A DNA stretch of 64,000 bases from Luedemannella flava (GCF_039528515.1 NZ_BAAALT010000016.1:8880-72879), one strand, 5' to 3'; positions 1-9,900 are shown, counted from the stretch's first letter. Numbers and translations are program-made. Notes: generated by a model from the letters alone, not told the origin.

Positions 1-197
1 TCCTCTGGCCCAAGCTGGTGGAACCCTCCCCGTCGACCCGGACGCTCAGCGTCGGCATCTACGCCTTCGCCGGCGGTACCCCCATGAATGTGGTTATCGC
101 GGCGGCGGTGATCGCGGCCATTCCGACCGTCATCTTCTTCCTCGTTTTCCAGAAGAACATCATGTCCGGCCTGACTACCGGCAGCCTTAAGGGATAA
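1..197 (+). CDS. Carbohydrate ABC transporter permease, C-terminal end (partial)
   Basis: The window opens inside this frame (codons start at base 3). About 64 residues remain, with a final hydrophobic segment (VVIAAAVIAAIPTVIFFLVF) followed by a tail of the form QKNIMSGLTTGSLKG. That ending is characteristic of the MalG-type inner-membrane permease of sugar ABC importers (binding-protein-dependent transport family, CUT1). The stop codon lies 8 bp before the alpha-glucosidase start and the two are probably cotranscribed, so the imported substrate is likely an alpha-linked oligosaccharide. The EAA loop and remaining membrane segments lie outside the window, so the exact substrate cannot be read. 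Confidence 0.85.
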   Translation, partial: LWPKLVEPSPSTRTLSVGIYAFAGGTPMNVVIAAAVIAAIPTVIFFLVFQKNIMSGLTTGSLKG

Positions 198-205
198 GGG
201 AGCAC

Positions 206-1912
206 ATGGACTTTCCAACTGCCGGTTGGTGGCGCTCGGCCGTCATCTACCAGATCTACCCGCGCAGCTTCGCCGACAGCAACGGCGACGGCATGGGCGA
301 CCTGGGCGGCGTCCGAGCGCACCTCGACTACCTGGCCGAGCTCGGCATCGACGCGGTCTGGTTCAACCCGTGGTACGCGTCGCCGCAGGCGGACGCGGGT
401 TACGACGTGGCCGACTACCGCGCCATCGACCCCGCGTTCGGGACCCTGTCCGAGGCGGAGGAGCTGATCCGGGAGGCGCACGCGCGGTCGATCCGGGTGA
501 TCGTGGATGTGGTGCCCAATCACGCCTCCGACCAGCACCCATGGTTCAAGGAGGCGCTGGCCGGGAGTGCCGCCGCCCGGGACCTGTTCTGGTTCCGGCC
601 CGGTCGGGGCGAGCATGGCGAGTTCCCGCCGAACAACTGGCAGTCGATCTTCGGCGGGCCGGCGTGGACCCGGGTGAAGGACGCCGACGGGACGCCCGGC
701 GACTGGTACCTGCACCTGTTCGCCGCCGAGCAGCCCGACCTGAACTGGGACAACCCGCAGGTGCGCGCCGAGTTCGAGGACGTGCTGCGGTTCTGGTTCG
801 ACCGGGGCGCCGACGGGGTCCGCATCGACTCCGCCGCGCTGCTGCTCAAGGACCTTGAGTTGGCCGACTTCGACCACGCGCTGCCGCCGTTCCCGCACCC
901 GTACACGGACCGGGACGAGGTGCACGAGGTGTACCGGTCGTGGCGGCGGATCGCGGACTCCTACGCCGAGCCGCGCGCCCTGATCGGCGAGGTGTGGCTG
1001 CCGGACGCCGACCGGTTCGCGGCGTACCTGCGGCCCGACGAGATGCATACCGCGTTCAACTTCGCGTTCCTCGGCTGCGCGTGGGAGGCGGGCGCGCTGC
1101 GCGCGGTCATCGACGAGACCCTCGCGGTGCACGCGCCCGTCGGGGCGCCCGCCACCTGGGTGCTGTCGAACCACGACGTGCCCCGGCACGTCACCCGCTA
1201 CGGCCGGGCCGACACGTCGTTCAACCTGGACTACCGGCAGCTCGGCGCGCCGACCGACCGCGCCCTCGGCCTGCGCCGGGCCCGCGCCGCGCTGCTGCTC
1301 AGCCTGGCCCTGCCCGGGTCGGTGTACGTCTACCAGGGCGAGGAGCTGGGGCTCGAGGAGGTCGAGAATATTCCGGACAATTTACGCCAAGACCCCATGT
1401 TCTTCCGCACGCACGGGCAGAACCTGGGCCGGGACGGCTGCCGGGTGCCGCTGCCCTGGTCGGGCGCCGCGCCGCCGTTCGGCTTCAGTCCGGCCGGCGC
1501 CGTCGCGGAGCCGTGGCTGCCGCAGCCCTTGTCGTGGGCGGACCGCACCGTCGAGGCGCAGAACGGCGACCCCGACTCGATGCTGGAGCTCTACCGTCGG
1601 GCGCTCGCCGCCCGGCGGCAGCAACCGGCGCTCGGGGACGGGCCGATGGCCTGGCTGCCGGCGTCGGACGCGGTGTTGGCGTTCCGCCGCGGCGACGGGT
1701 TCACCTGCGTGGTGAACCTGTCGGAACGGGCGGTCGACCTGCCGGTGACCGGTTCAGTGGTGCTCAGCAGTGGACCGCTGGCGGCCAACCAACTCCCGCC
1801 CGACACGGCCGTGTGGCTCACTCCCGTGGCAGCGATTCGCGTCGCTGCGGAGAGTGTTCGTCGGCCGCCTCGGACGATGCCATCCTCCCCCCTTTGCTCT
1901 GCTTCCCTATAG
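206..1912 (+). CDS. GH13 alpha-glucosidase
   Basis: Cytoplasmic glycoside hydrolase family 13 enzyme of 568 residues, expected to cleave terminal alpha-1,4 or alpha-1,6 glucose from short oligosaccharides. The N-terminus (WWRSAVIYQIYPRSFADSNGDG) is typical of the oligo-1,6-glucosidase/alpha-glucosidase subfamily. The four conserved regions are visible: DVVPNH (101-106), nucleophile Asp208 in GVRIDS, acid/base Glu262 in GEVW, and Asp324 in SNHD. ATG at 206 follows an AAGGGA ribosome site 8 bp after the permease stop, suggesting one sugar-uptake operon. Leu393 is encoded by the rare codon TTA (1382-1384), a candidate for bldA-type translational control. The last ~8 residues and the stop codon are supplied by the left arm of an inverted-repeat element beginning at 1891, so the original C-terminus has probably been replaced. 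Confidence 0.93.
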   Translation: MDFPTAGWWRSAVIYQIYPRSFADSNGDGMGDLGGVRAHLDYLAELGIDAVWFNPWYASPQADAGYDVADYRAIDPAFGTLSEAEELIREAHARSIRVIVDVVPNHASDQHPWFKEALAGSAAARDLFWFRPGRGEHGEFPPNNWQSIFGGPAWTRVKDADGTPGDWYLHLFAAEQPDLNWDNPQVRAEFEDVLRFWFDRGADGVRIDSAALLLKDLELADFDHALPPFPHPYTDRDEVHEVYRSWRRIADSYAEPRALIGEVWLPDADRFAAYLRPDEMHTAFNFAFLGCAWEAGALRAVIDETLAVHAPVGAPATWVLSNHDVPRHVTRYGRADTSFNLDYRQLGAPTDRALGLRRARAALLLSLALPGSVYVYQGEELGLEEVENIPDNLRQDPMFFRTHGQNLGRDGCRVPLPWSGAAPPFGFSPAGAVAEPWLPQPLSWADRTVEAQNGDPDSMLELYRRALAARRQQPALGDGPMAWLPASDAVLAFRRGDGFTCVVNLSERAVDLPVTGSVVLSSGPLAANQLPPDTAVWLTPVAAIRVAAESVRRPPRTMPSSPLCSASL

Positions 1913-2015
1913 GAATCAGTCACTCAGCGTTGTCACCATTGCCGCGAGGCGCTCGGCGCCTCGCGGCAATGTGCCTGTTCACGTGGGTGATGCCTATGAG
2001 GAAGCAGAGCAAAGG
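1891..2015. repeat. Inverted-repeat element, copy 1 (125 bp)
   Basis: Left arm 1891-1918 and right arm 1988-2015 are inverted copies, 25 of 28 positions paired. The core reads TTTGCTCTGCTTCCC followed by TATAGGAATCA. The interior holds a perfect 16-bp hairpin (1937-1952 with 1956-1971, loop TCG). It then has CAATGTGCCTG, which also occurs in copy 2. The element overlaps the end of the alpha-glucosidase gene. The same arms occur at 46809-46935 and 61977-62090. There is no coding capacity, so it is either a non-autonomous mobile (MITE-like) element or a dispersed structured-RNA or terminator repeat. Confidence 0.9.
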
Positions 2016-2242
2016 GCGTGGAGGTGAAGGGACGGGTGATGGGGCCCATAACCGTGCGTAGCCGGGGCAGCGCGTAACTCACCGTGGTGGCAGCGCGGAT
2101 GTCAGGGATATCCCTGAGGGTGGGGTGGGGCGAACGTCCGGGTCGGTTCCCGATGTGACTGGGGTGGGGCCGCCGACACGATGGTTGGGCCGGTCCGGTG
2201 TCTGCCGGGCCGGTCCAACTGTGTGGGAGGCGGTGAACACCC

Positions 2243-3025
2243 GTGACGATCGCATCGTCGCCGATGAGGGTGCGCGACCAGTTTGACCGGCCGGCGGAGC
2301 CCGCTGCTCGCGCCGCCGACGTCTGGAAGGTTTACGGCGAGGGAGAGGCGCGGGTCAGCGCGCTGCGTGGCGTCAGCGTGGAGTTCGCGCGCGGCCAGTT
2401 CACCGCGATCATGGGTCCCTCGGGTTCCGGCAAGTCCACGCTCATGCACTGCCTCGCCGGCCTCGACTCGGTCACCCGGGGCGACGTCTACATCGGGGGC
2501 ACCAAGCTCAACGGGCTGGGTGACGCGGGTCTCACCAAGCTGCGCCGCGCCCAGGTCGGGTTCATCTTCCAGCAGTTCAACCTGCTGCCCACGCTGACCG
2601 CGCACGAGAACATCCTGCTGCCGCTGGCCATCGCCGGGCGCAAGGTCGACAAGGAGTGGTTCCGGACCGTCATCGACGCCGTCGGCCTCGGCGACCGGCT
2701 CGACCACCGGCCCGCGCAGCTCTCCGGCGGCCAGCAGCAGCGCGTCGCGTGCGCGCGCGCCCTGGTCAGCCGACCCGAGGTCATCTTCGCGGACGAGCCG
2801 ACGGGCAACCTCGACTCCCGTACCGGCGCCGAGGTGCTGGGCTTCTTGCGCCAGTCGGTGCACGAGTTCGGCCAGACGATCGTCATGGTCACCCACGACG
2901 CCAACGCCGCGAGCCACGCCGACCGGGTCGTGTTCCTGGCCGACGGCGAGATCGTCGAGGACCTGGCCGCCCCGACCGCCGACAGCGTGCTTGACACGAT
3001 CAAGCGCATCACCGGGGAGCGGTGA
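2243..3025 (+). CDS. ABC transporter ATP-binding protein (MacB/LolD-type)
   Basis: Cytosolic ATPase subunit of 260 residues for an MacB/LolD/FtsE-type ABC system. It has a Walker A (GPSGSGKST), Q-loop (FIFQQFNLLP), signature LSGGQQQRVACARAL, Walker B (VIFADEPTGNLDS) and switch His (MVTHD). The FQQFNLLP plus DEPTGNLDS combination marks the family that works with FtsX-like permeases rather than solute importers. GTG at 2243 is chosen because upstream GGAGG (2226-2230) serves it; ATG at 2264 is an alternative. The stop overlaps the start of the permease gene, so the two are translationally coupled and form one transporter. Such pairs export lipoproteins, peptides or drugs, or do mechanical envelope work; the substrate is not readable here. 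Confidence 0.93.
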   Translation: MTIASSPMRVRDQFDRPAEPAARAADVWKVYGEGEARVSALRGVSVEFARGQFTAIMGPSGSGKSTLMHCLAGLDSVTRGDVYIGGTKLNGLGDAGLTKLRRAQVGFIFQQFNLLPTLTAHENILLPLAIAGRKVDKEWFRTVIDAVGLGDRLDHRPAQLSGGQQQRVACARALVSRPEVIFADEPTGNLDSRTGAEVLGFLRQSVHEFGQTIVMVTHDANAASHADRVVFLADGEIVEDLAAPTADSVLDTIKRITGER

Positions 3026-5589
3026 TGCTGCGTGCCACCCTGCGCAGCCTGCTCGCCCGCAAGTTGCGCCTCATCCTGTCGGCTCTCGCGGTCGTGCTGG
3101 GCGTCATGTTCGTCTCCGGCTCGTTCGTGCTCACCGACACCCTCAGCAGGTCGTTCGACGACCTGTTCCGGGGCATCTACTCCTCCGTCGACGTGCAGGT
3201 CGGCCCGGCCGGGCTGGGCGGCGCCTCGATGGACGACGACGATGTCGCCGTCCGGACCATCCCCGCGTCCACCCTCGACGCGGTGCGCTCCGTCCCGGGC
3301 GTGGCGTCCGCGACCGGCGACGTCGCCGCCGACGGCGCCCGCCTCATCGGGAGCAACGGCAAGGTCGTGAGCACGTTCGGCCCGCCGAGCTTCGGCCAGG
3401 CGTGGACCGGCGAGGACGCCCTCGTCCAGATTCGCGAGGGGCGCGGGCCGACCGCGGACAACGAGATCGCCATCAACGCCGACCTCGCGAAGAAGGCCGG
3501 CGTCAAGGTCGGCGACCAGGTGGGCGTGCTCACCCGCGAGCCGAAGCAGACGTTCACCCTGGTTGGCATCTTCGGGTTCAGCGGCGGCCGGGACACGCTC
3601 GGCGGCACCCAGAACGTCGCGTTCACCCTGCCGGTCGCGCAGCAGCTGATGATCGGCGAGTCCAACGTGTACACGACGATCAGCGTGACCGCCGCGGACG
3701 GCGTCGACGACGCCGCGCTGCGGGACGCGATCGCGGCCAAACTCGGCCCGCAGTACGGCGTGAAGACCGGCGAGGAACTCGGCGCGGCCAGCGCGGCCGC
3801 CTTCGCGTCCGTCCTCGACATCTTCAACAAGGTGCTGCTGGGCTTCGCCGGCGTGGCGCTGTTCGTCGGCGCGTTCCTGATCCTCAACACGTTCTCGATC
3901 GTGGTCGCGCAGCGGACCCGCGAGCTCGCGCTCATGCGGGCCGTCGGCGCCAGCCGCCGCCAGATGATCGGCTCCGTACTCACCGAGGCCGTGGTGATCG
4001 GCATGATCGCCTCGGTGCTCGGCCTCGCGGCCGGGTTCGGCGTCGGCCGCCTCATGGCCGTGCTGTTCGCCAACTTCGGCGGCGGCGGCCTGGCGCTCGC
4101 CAGCGTGAGCCTGCCGCTGGCGGCCGTGATCAGCGCGTTCTCCGTCGGGCTCATCGTGACCATGGTGGCCGCCGTGCTGCCGGCGGTCCGGGCGGCGCGG
4201 ATCCCGCCGATCGCGGCCCTGCAGGAGGTCGCCACCCCCGATCGACCGCTGACGAAGCTCACGATCAGCGGCGCGGTCATCGGCGTCGCGGCGGCGGTCG
4301 TGCTGGGTCTGGGCCTGACCGGCCGGATCGACGGCGACGCCACGCTCTGGGCCGTACTCGGTGGGGCTATCGGGATCTTCCTCGGCGTCGCGCTGATCAC
4401 TCCCCTGATCAGCCGGCCGGTGGTGGCCGGGCTGGGCCGGCTCACCGGGCGCTGGGTCCCCGGCGTGCTCGGGCGGCGCAACGCGGGCCGCAACCCGCGT
4501 CGCACCGGCATCACCGCGGCCGCCCTCATGATCGGTGTGGCGCTCGTGACCGCCGTGGGCGTGCTGCTCACCTCGGCGAAGGCGAGCTTCACCCAGACGA
4601 CCGAGGACACCGTGCACGCCGAGATCTACATCGGCGCCGACCAGACCAGCGCGATCCCACCGACGTTCGACGTCGCCGTCATCCCGCGGGTGGAGCAGGT
4701 TGCGGGAGTACGGGACGTGCTCGCCACCTGGTACGACGACGGCGCCAAGGTCGACGGCCGGGAGGCGGACCTGACCGCCGTGCACAACCCGGCCGCGCTG
4801 CAGCCGATCCTCGAGGTCACGCCGGTGGCCGGGTCGATCGCCACCCTGGCCGACGACCAGGTGATCGTCGACGAGAAGACGGCGGCCCGGCAGCAGCTCA
4901 CCGTGGGTTCGACGGTCACGATCCAGCCGCTGCGGGGCACCGCGAAGGAGTACACCGTCTCGGGCATCTACGCGACGACCGACTTCGGGTACGTCCAGGG
5001 GTTCGTCCTGTCGGAGGCGGCGCGCACCGGGTTCGCGGTGCCGCAGGCGCGCTCGGCGTTCGTCGCGCTGGACTCCGGCGCCACGCTCGCGGACACCCTG
5101 CCGAAGATCAGGGCGCTGCTCGCCGACTCGCCCGAGGTCGACGCGGTCGACCGCGCCACGATGATCGAGCAGGAGACCGGTGAGGTCGACACCATGCTGA
5201 ACATGGTGCAGATCCTGCTGTCGCTGGCGATCCTCATCGCGGCCCTGGGCATCATCAACACCCTGGCGTTGTCGGTGCTGGAGCGCACCCGCGAGCTCGG
5301 CCTGCTCCGCGCGGTCGGCCTCGGCCGGGCGCACACCACGGCGATGGTGACGGTGGAGGCCCTGGTCATCACGGTGTTCGGCGCGCTGCTCGGCATGGGC
5401 GTCGGCATCGGCCTGGGCGCCGCGGCAGTGCGGGCCTTCAAGGACGAGGGCTTCACCACCTTGTCGCTCCCGTGGCCCCAACTGGGCACCTACGTGATCG
5501 CGGCGACGGTGATCGGCATCATCGCGGGCCTGTTGGCCTCGATCCGCGCTGCCCGCATCAACGTCCTGGCGGCCATCGCCCACGAGTAG
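3025..5589 (+). CDS. FtsX-like ABC transporter permease
   Basis: Integral membrane protein of 854 residues, partner of the preceding ATPase (TGA/ATG overlap at 3023-3027). It starts with a membrane anchor (LILSALAVVLGVMFVSGSFV), followed by a large extracytoplasmic MacB-like periplasmic core domain. The first FtsX block is at about residues 260-390, containing AQRTRELALMRAVGASRRQ. A second extracytoplasmic domain and a second FtsX block (about 720-850, ERTRELGLLRAVGLGR) complete the duplicated layout. The RTRELxLxRAVG motif preceding each block is the family hallmark. Actinobacterial pairs of this size are common, and their cargo is generally unknown. GTG at 3022 is an in-frame alternative start; ATG 3025 is better spaced from GGGGAG. 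Confidence 0.93.
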   Translation: MLRATLRSLLARKLRLILSALAVVLGVMFVSGSFVLTDTLSRSFDDLFRGIYSSVDVQVGPAGLGGASMDDDDVAVRTIPASTLDAVRSVPGVASATGDVAADGARLIGSNGKVVSTFGPPSFGQAWTGEDALVQIREGRGPTADNEIAINADLAKKAGVKVGDQVGVLTREPKQTFTLVGIFGFSGGRDTLGGTQNVAFTLPVAQQLMIGESNVYTTISVTAADGVDDAALRDAIAAKLGPQYGVKTGEELGAASAAAFASVLDIFNKVLLGFAGVALFVGAFLILNTFSIVVAQRTRELALMRAVGASRRQMIGSVLTEAVVIGMIASVLGLAAGFGVGRLMAVLFANFGGGGLALASVSLPLAAVISAFSVGLIVTMVAAVLPAVRAARIPPIAALQEVATPDRPLTKLTISGAVIGVAAAVVLGLGLTGRIDGDATLWAVLGGAIGIFLGVALITPLISRPVVAGLGRLTGRWVPGVLGRRNAGRNPRRTGITAAALMIGVALVTAVGVLLTSAKASFTQTTEDTVHAEIYIGADQTSAIPPTFDVAVIPRVEQVAGVRDVLATWYDDGAKVDGREADLTAVHNPAALQPILEVTPVAGSIATLADDQVIVDEKTAARQQLTVGSTVTIQPLRGTAKEYTVSGIYATTDFGYVQGFVLSEAARTGFAVPQARSAFVALDSGATLADTLPKIRALLADSPEVDAVDRATMIEQETGEVDTMLNMVQILLSLAILIAALGIINTLALSVLERTRELGLLRAVGLGRAHTTAMVTVEALVITVFGALLGMGVGIGLGAAAVRAFKDEGFTTLSLPWPQLGTYVIAATVIGIIAGLLASIRAARINVLAAIAHE

Positions 5590-5600
5590 CGGAACCCACT

Positions 5601-5660
5601 GCGAAGGTCGACTCCTGGCGGTTTCCGGGACCCGGACAACCGCCAGGAGTCGACCTTCGC
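5601..5660. terminator. 23-bp perfect inverted repeat after the FtsX gene
   Basis: Arms 5601-5623 and 5638-5660 are perfectly complementary over 23 bp. The 14-base loop contains a smaller palindrome (TCCGGG/CCCGGA). It starts 11 bp after the permease stop, so it is probably a transcription terminator or mRNA 3' stabiliser. There is no U-tract, as is common in high-GC actinomycetes. It sits between a plus-strand operon and a minus-strand NUDIX gene and could act in both directions. The remaining bases to 5782 show no gene. Confidence 0.8.
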
Positions 5661-5782
5661 GTGCCCGGTCAGCGGAGGAGCGTCAGGGCGGTGGTGTGAC
5701 GGGGGCGCACGGCCGGCCGCGCCGGTTTTGGGAGCCCGGCCGGCCCGCCGCAGGACGTGACACGATCGTCGCTGGAACGGGC

Positions 5783-6262
5783 TCAGCGGCTCCACGGCAG
5801 GCGGATCGGGTGCGCTGGAGGCTCCGCGCCAGCCAGTGCCGTGACCAGGGTCGCGAGGTTGAGCGGATCGACGGTCTCCGACGTCGCGGTCAGCTCGTCG
5901 ACCGTCCACCAACGGTGGTCGGCGTCCGCGTCGATGGTGGGCGCGTGCCGGCGCAACACAAAGAAATCATTGCGGAGTACGCCGCTGGTCCAGCCCACGC
6001 TGGCGTACCCGGTGGCGATGGCGACGACATCGCCGAGGTCGGCGGCGGCGACCGCGACGCCGGTCTCCTCGCGCAGCTCGCGGGCGGCGGCCTCGGCCGG
6101 CGACTCGCCCGGTTCGACCCCGCCGCCGGGGGTGCGCCATTGGTGGCCCGCCGCCGGGTCGTCGGCGTCGCGCAGGCAGCGGAACAGCAGGACGCGTCCG
6201 TCGTCGTCGAGCAGCACGACGCGGGCGGATTGTCGGGGTATGTTGCCGTCCGGCTCGGTCAC
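5783..6262 (-). CDS. NUDIX hydrolase
   Basis: Predicted 159-residue NUDIX pyrophosphohydrolase, cleaving nucleoside diphosphates linked to another moiety. The NUDIX box is clear: GGGVEPGESPAEAAARELREETGV, with the metal-binding REExxEE-type Glu residues present. GTG at 6262 (VTEPDGN...) is chosen as start because AGGAG lies 8 bases upstream; the open frame runs on to about 6385 but that extension looks non-coding. Family substrates range from oxidised nucleotides to ADP-ribose and cannot be told from the sequence. It stands alone, convergent with the ABC pair and separated from it by the 5601-5660 hairpin. Confidence 0.85.
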   Translation of the reverse strand: MTEPDGNIPRQSARVVLLDDDGRVLLFRCLRDADDPAAGHQWRTPGGGVEPGESPAEAAARELREETGVAVAAADLGDVVAIATGYASVGWTSGVLRNDFFVLRRHAPTIDADADHRWWTVDELTATSETVDPLNLATLVTALAGAEPPAHPIRLPWSR

Positions 6263-6471
6263 GGATGGCTCCTGAGCTGCGGCATAGCGGGGATCATAAG
6301 CACGGCTCGAGCCGGAGTGGGTCCGTCGCGCGGCCGAAAATCGCACAGCTCCGGCCGACGCGCGAGAGGCGTCGGCCGGCGACAATACACCGGGTGGCCG
6401 ATTACGGCCTGTTACCGGCGGGCATCGTCAATACGTGCCGCTTGAGCTGCTGATTCTGTTGCGACGTTAAC

Positions 6472-6790
6472 TTACCGACACATTCCGTTAATCTTTGCCC
6501 GGCGGGCCAGGCGGGGGAGCAGTGCCGCGGCGACCGCGATCGCGACGGCCGCCGAGCAGGTCAGCACGCCGAGGTCGGGCCCCGTCGGTCGGGATCGACC
6601 GCGAGGTCGACGCGGACGGCGGGAGTGTGGTCATGGAGCCTCCTCGTCGGCCGGGTCGGCCGGGTCGGCCGGGTCGGTCTCGCGGCAGAGGTGGCCGGCC
6701 TCGGTGAGCTGATTGATCAGGGTGCTGACCGGGTTGCCGGCGAGCCGGAGCTCGCGCGCGGCCGCAGGGACGCCGATGCCGGTTTGACCT
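6472..6790 (-). pseudogene. Decayed MarR-like regulator / MFS-transporter remnants
   Basis: Two fragments read on the minus strand. The upstream one (about 6790 to 6631) resembles the recognition helix and wing of a MarR regulator (PVSTLINQLTEAGHLCRETDPAD), then runs into a DPADPADPAD tract encoded by a 9-bp repeat and stops. The stop overlaps an ATG (ATGA). Further on, a second fragment in another frame (LTCSAAVAIAVAAALLPRLARR, stop at 6472-6474) looks like the last membrane helix of an MFS exporter. A MarR-MFS operon gutted by deletion explains both, but no intact domain remains, so this is tentative. The rest of 6263-6471 shows nothing recognisable. Confidence 0.35.
6646..6677. repeat. Short tandem repeat, 9-bp unit x3.5
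   Basis: The unit GTCGGCCGG is repeated three and a half times without mismatch. On the minus strand it encodes the DPA tripeptide run in the MarR-like remnant. It probably arose by slippage. Confidence 0.8.
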
Positions 6791-6854
6791 CGATCCCCGG
6801 ACGCGTCATCCAGATGAACGTCCGCTAGCGCATCGAGCGGTTGGTGACAAGTCA

Positions 6855-6882
6855 TTGACGCATCGTCATGGATGCCGATACC
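6855..6882 (+). promoter_or_regulatory. Putative sigma-70-type promoter of the A-B toxin operon
   Basis: TTGACG (6855-6860), a 16-bp spacer and GATACC (6877-6882) precede the GTG start of gene A. The -35 box starts 66 bp before that GTG. An almost identical arrangement (TTGACT, 16 bp, GATATC, again 66 bp from a GTG) occurs at 25069-25096. The conserved spacing supports a real promoter. The -10 box is a weak match to consensus. Confidence 0.55.
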
Positions 6883-6920
6883 GTTCAGTTCCTGATCAAG
6901 ACACACACGGGGGTACTACT

Positions 6921-9900
6921 GTGGATGATCGTGGCTCGATGCTGCCCTGCGCGCCTGTCCGGCGGCAGGGGCGGTGGCTAGCGGCGCTTCTCGCCCTCGC
7001 AGTCGGCGGGGCGGTGCTCACACTCGCCGAGACGCCCGCGAGCGCGGCGGACCCTAAACCGAAACCGCCCGTGTGCGCCGACGTCCGGACTGACGTTGAA
7101 GCAGCGCAGAAGGAGGCTCAGGCGTGCGGCAAGCGCGTCGAGGTGCTGGCGGACCGCACCGAGACAGCTCAGACCTTCGCCAACTCCGACGGCACAATGA
7201 CCGTGGAGGAGAGCGTCACCCCGGTCCGGGTGCGCCGCGGCAGTTCGTGGGTGCCGGTCGACACCACGCTCGCCAAGACCGCTACGGGGTTCGCGCCCAA
7301 GGCCACAGTCCTGCCGATGACGTTCTCCGGCGGTGGGAGCGGGCCGTTCGCCAAGCTTGCCAACGGTTCCCACGAACTGGCGCTGTCGTGGTCGGGCAAG
7401 CTGCCGGCACCGACCCTGTTCGGTGACACGGCCGTCTACCGCAACGTGCTGCCCGACGTGGACCTGCGCGTCACGGCCACGGCGACCGGCTTCTCCGAGG
7501 TGTTCGTCGTCAAGACGCCGGAGGCGGCCGCCAACCCCAAGCTCGCGTCGCTGAAGTTCGGACTGTCCACCAAGGGCGTCACCCTGCGCGCGACCACGGC
7601 CGGCGGCCTGGCCGCCACAGACAGCAAGGGCAAGGCGGTCTTCACCGCGCCCGCGCCGCTCATGTGGGACTCCACCGCGGCGCCGGACGACAACGGCGGC
7701 ACCGACGCACAAGCGCCGTCGACCAAGACCGGCGCCGCGCCCGCTGACGGGTCCGCGACGTCCGCCGACGGTGCCAAGAAGACCACGACCGCCGGTGACA
7801 GTGCGGACCAGCGTGGCCCGCCCGGGGCCAAGGACATCCGCAAGGCCGTCATGCCGGTCAAGGTCGACAGCGACACGCTCGTCATCACGCCGGTTCAGGA
7901 TCTGCTCAAGAACCCCCGGGCCAAGTTCCCGATCTACATCGACCCCAGCTTCTCCGGAGCCATCTCCGGCAACGCCTGGACGACCGTGTGGTCGAAGTAC
8001 CCGAACAGCTCGTTCTGGCGGGACAGTACCGCCCTCCTGAACGGCTCCACCAACGGTACTGTGGGCGCCGGCCGCACCGAGGACTGCAGCAGTTGCGCCG
8101 ACTACGTCATCCGCACGATGTTCAAAATGGACATCACCAAGGCGTACAAGAAGCACGTCACCTCGGCCAAGTTCATGATCGAGCAGCGGCACTCGTGGAC
8201 GTGCAGCCCGAAGTCGAACGCGAAGCTCTGGCTGCTCAAGAGTGACCCCGCCGCCAGCACGACCTGGAACAAGCAGCCGACGTGGAATGGCAGCTACACC
8301 GCGACGACGGCGGCGAACCGCAAGGTCGGCGCGATCCATGGTTGCTCCGGCCCGGGGACCATCGAGTTCAACGCCACCGCCATGGTCGCCAAGGCCGCGG
8401 CGACCTCGAAGACCGTCTCCGTGGGCCTGCGCGCCATCGACGAGAGCACGAAGCTGCAGTGGAAGCGCTTCAAGCACAGCACGGCGAAGCTGTCGGTCAC
8501 GTACAACACCAAGCCGAACGTGCCCGCCACCCGTGTCTCCGACACAAAGGCCTGCGCCACCGGCACCAGCCGCCCCTACGTCCTGACCGCCACGCCGGTC
8601 CTCAAGGCCCAGCAGTACGACGCGGACGGCGCCGAGGAAAGCGACCTCAAGACGTACTTCTACTGGTGGGCGCAGGGCGGCGCGCGCAACGAGACCGACA
8701 AGTTGACCTACCAGGGTGGCTACACCGCGACCGCCTACGGGAACGTTCCGGCCGGCAAGCTTGTCGACGGCGGTACCTACGTGTGGCAGGCCCGCTCGTA
8801 CGACGGCGTCGACTACAGCGACTGGTCGCCGACGTGTGAGTTCACCGTCGACCTGACATCGCCACCGACGCCCGGGGGCATCGCCTCCACGGAGTACCCC
8901 GCCGACGGGGCGCCGCACGGCGGCGTGAACCTCGCCGGCACGTTCACGATCACGGCGGCGTCGCCGACCGAGGAGATCACCGGGTACGCGTACACGCTGG
9001 ACTCGGGCATCCAGCCGTCCGGCGCGGACTACGTGGCCGCCCAGGCCGGCACGTACGGCGCGACGGTGACGATCGTGCCCAAGCGCGACGGCGTGTTCAC
9101 CCTGCGCGTATGGGCCAAGGACAAGGCGGGCCGGTACTCGACCACGCCGAAGACCCACACATTCACGGTCCGGGCCGGTTCCGGCCCGGCGACCGACTGG
9201 GTGTTCGACGAGGCGTCCGGTAACGCGATCGACAACACCGGTCACAACAACGCGCTGACCATCACCGGCGGCACGCGGGTGACGGGACGCGGCGGCCAGG
9301 GCAGCGCGCTCAGCCTCAACGGCAGCTCCCAGTACGCGGCGACGGCCAGCGCCGTCACCACGCCGCACCCGGACACCGGCGTGGCCACGGCCGTCCGTAC
9401 GGACCAGAGCTTCACCGTCTCGGCCCGGGTCCGCATCAGCACCACCGGCGGCACCGAGCAGAAGGGCATCGTGACGGCCAGCGGGTCGCGGACGTCCGCG
9501 TTCACGCTCGGCTACTCCGGGCCGGACAACAAGTGGCGCTTCGCGATCGCGGGGTCGGATGTGGACGCCCCCACCGTCTACGCGGTGCTGTCCAACGCCA
9601 CCGCGACCGCGAACAAGTGGACCCACCTCACGGGTTCGTACAACGCGAGCACCGGCCAGGTGCAGCTGTACGTCAACGGCGTCCTGCAGACCGCCACGGC
9701 GACGGTGAGCGGCGGGTTCAACGCCACCGGCTCCGTCGTGGTCGGTCGGCGGCTGTGGGCCGGCGCGTACACGGGCTACTTCGGCGGCCTGGTCGACGAC
9801 GTGCGGCTGTACAACTTCGTCGAGACGGCCACGCGGGTCGGCGAGCTGGCGGCGCCGCTGCCGGCCAAGGTGACCTTCCCGAACGGCACCTCCGTGAACG

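Noticed and set aside
2488..5583. Long minus-strand open frame opposite the ABC transporter pair
   Set aside because: Translation is rich in Arg, Asp, Gly and His without motifs; the plus strand carries complete ABC and FtsX signatures.
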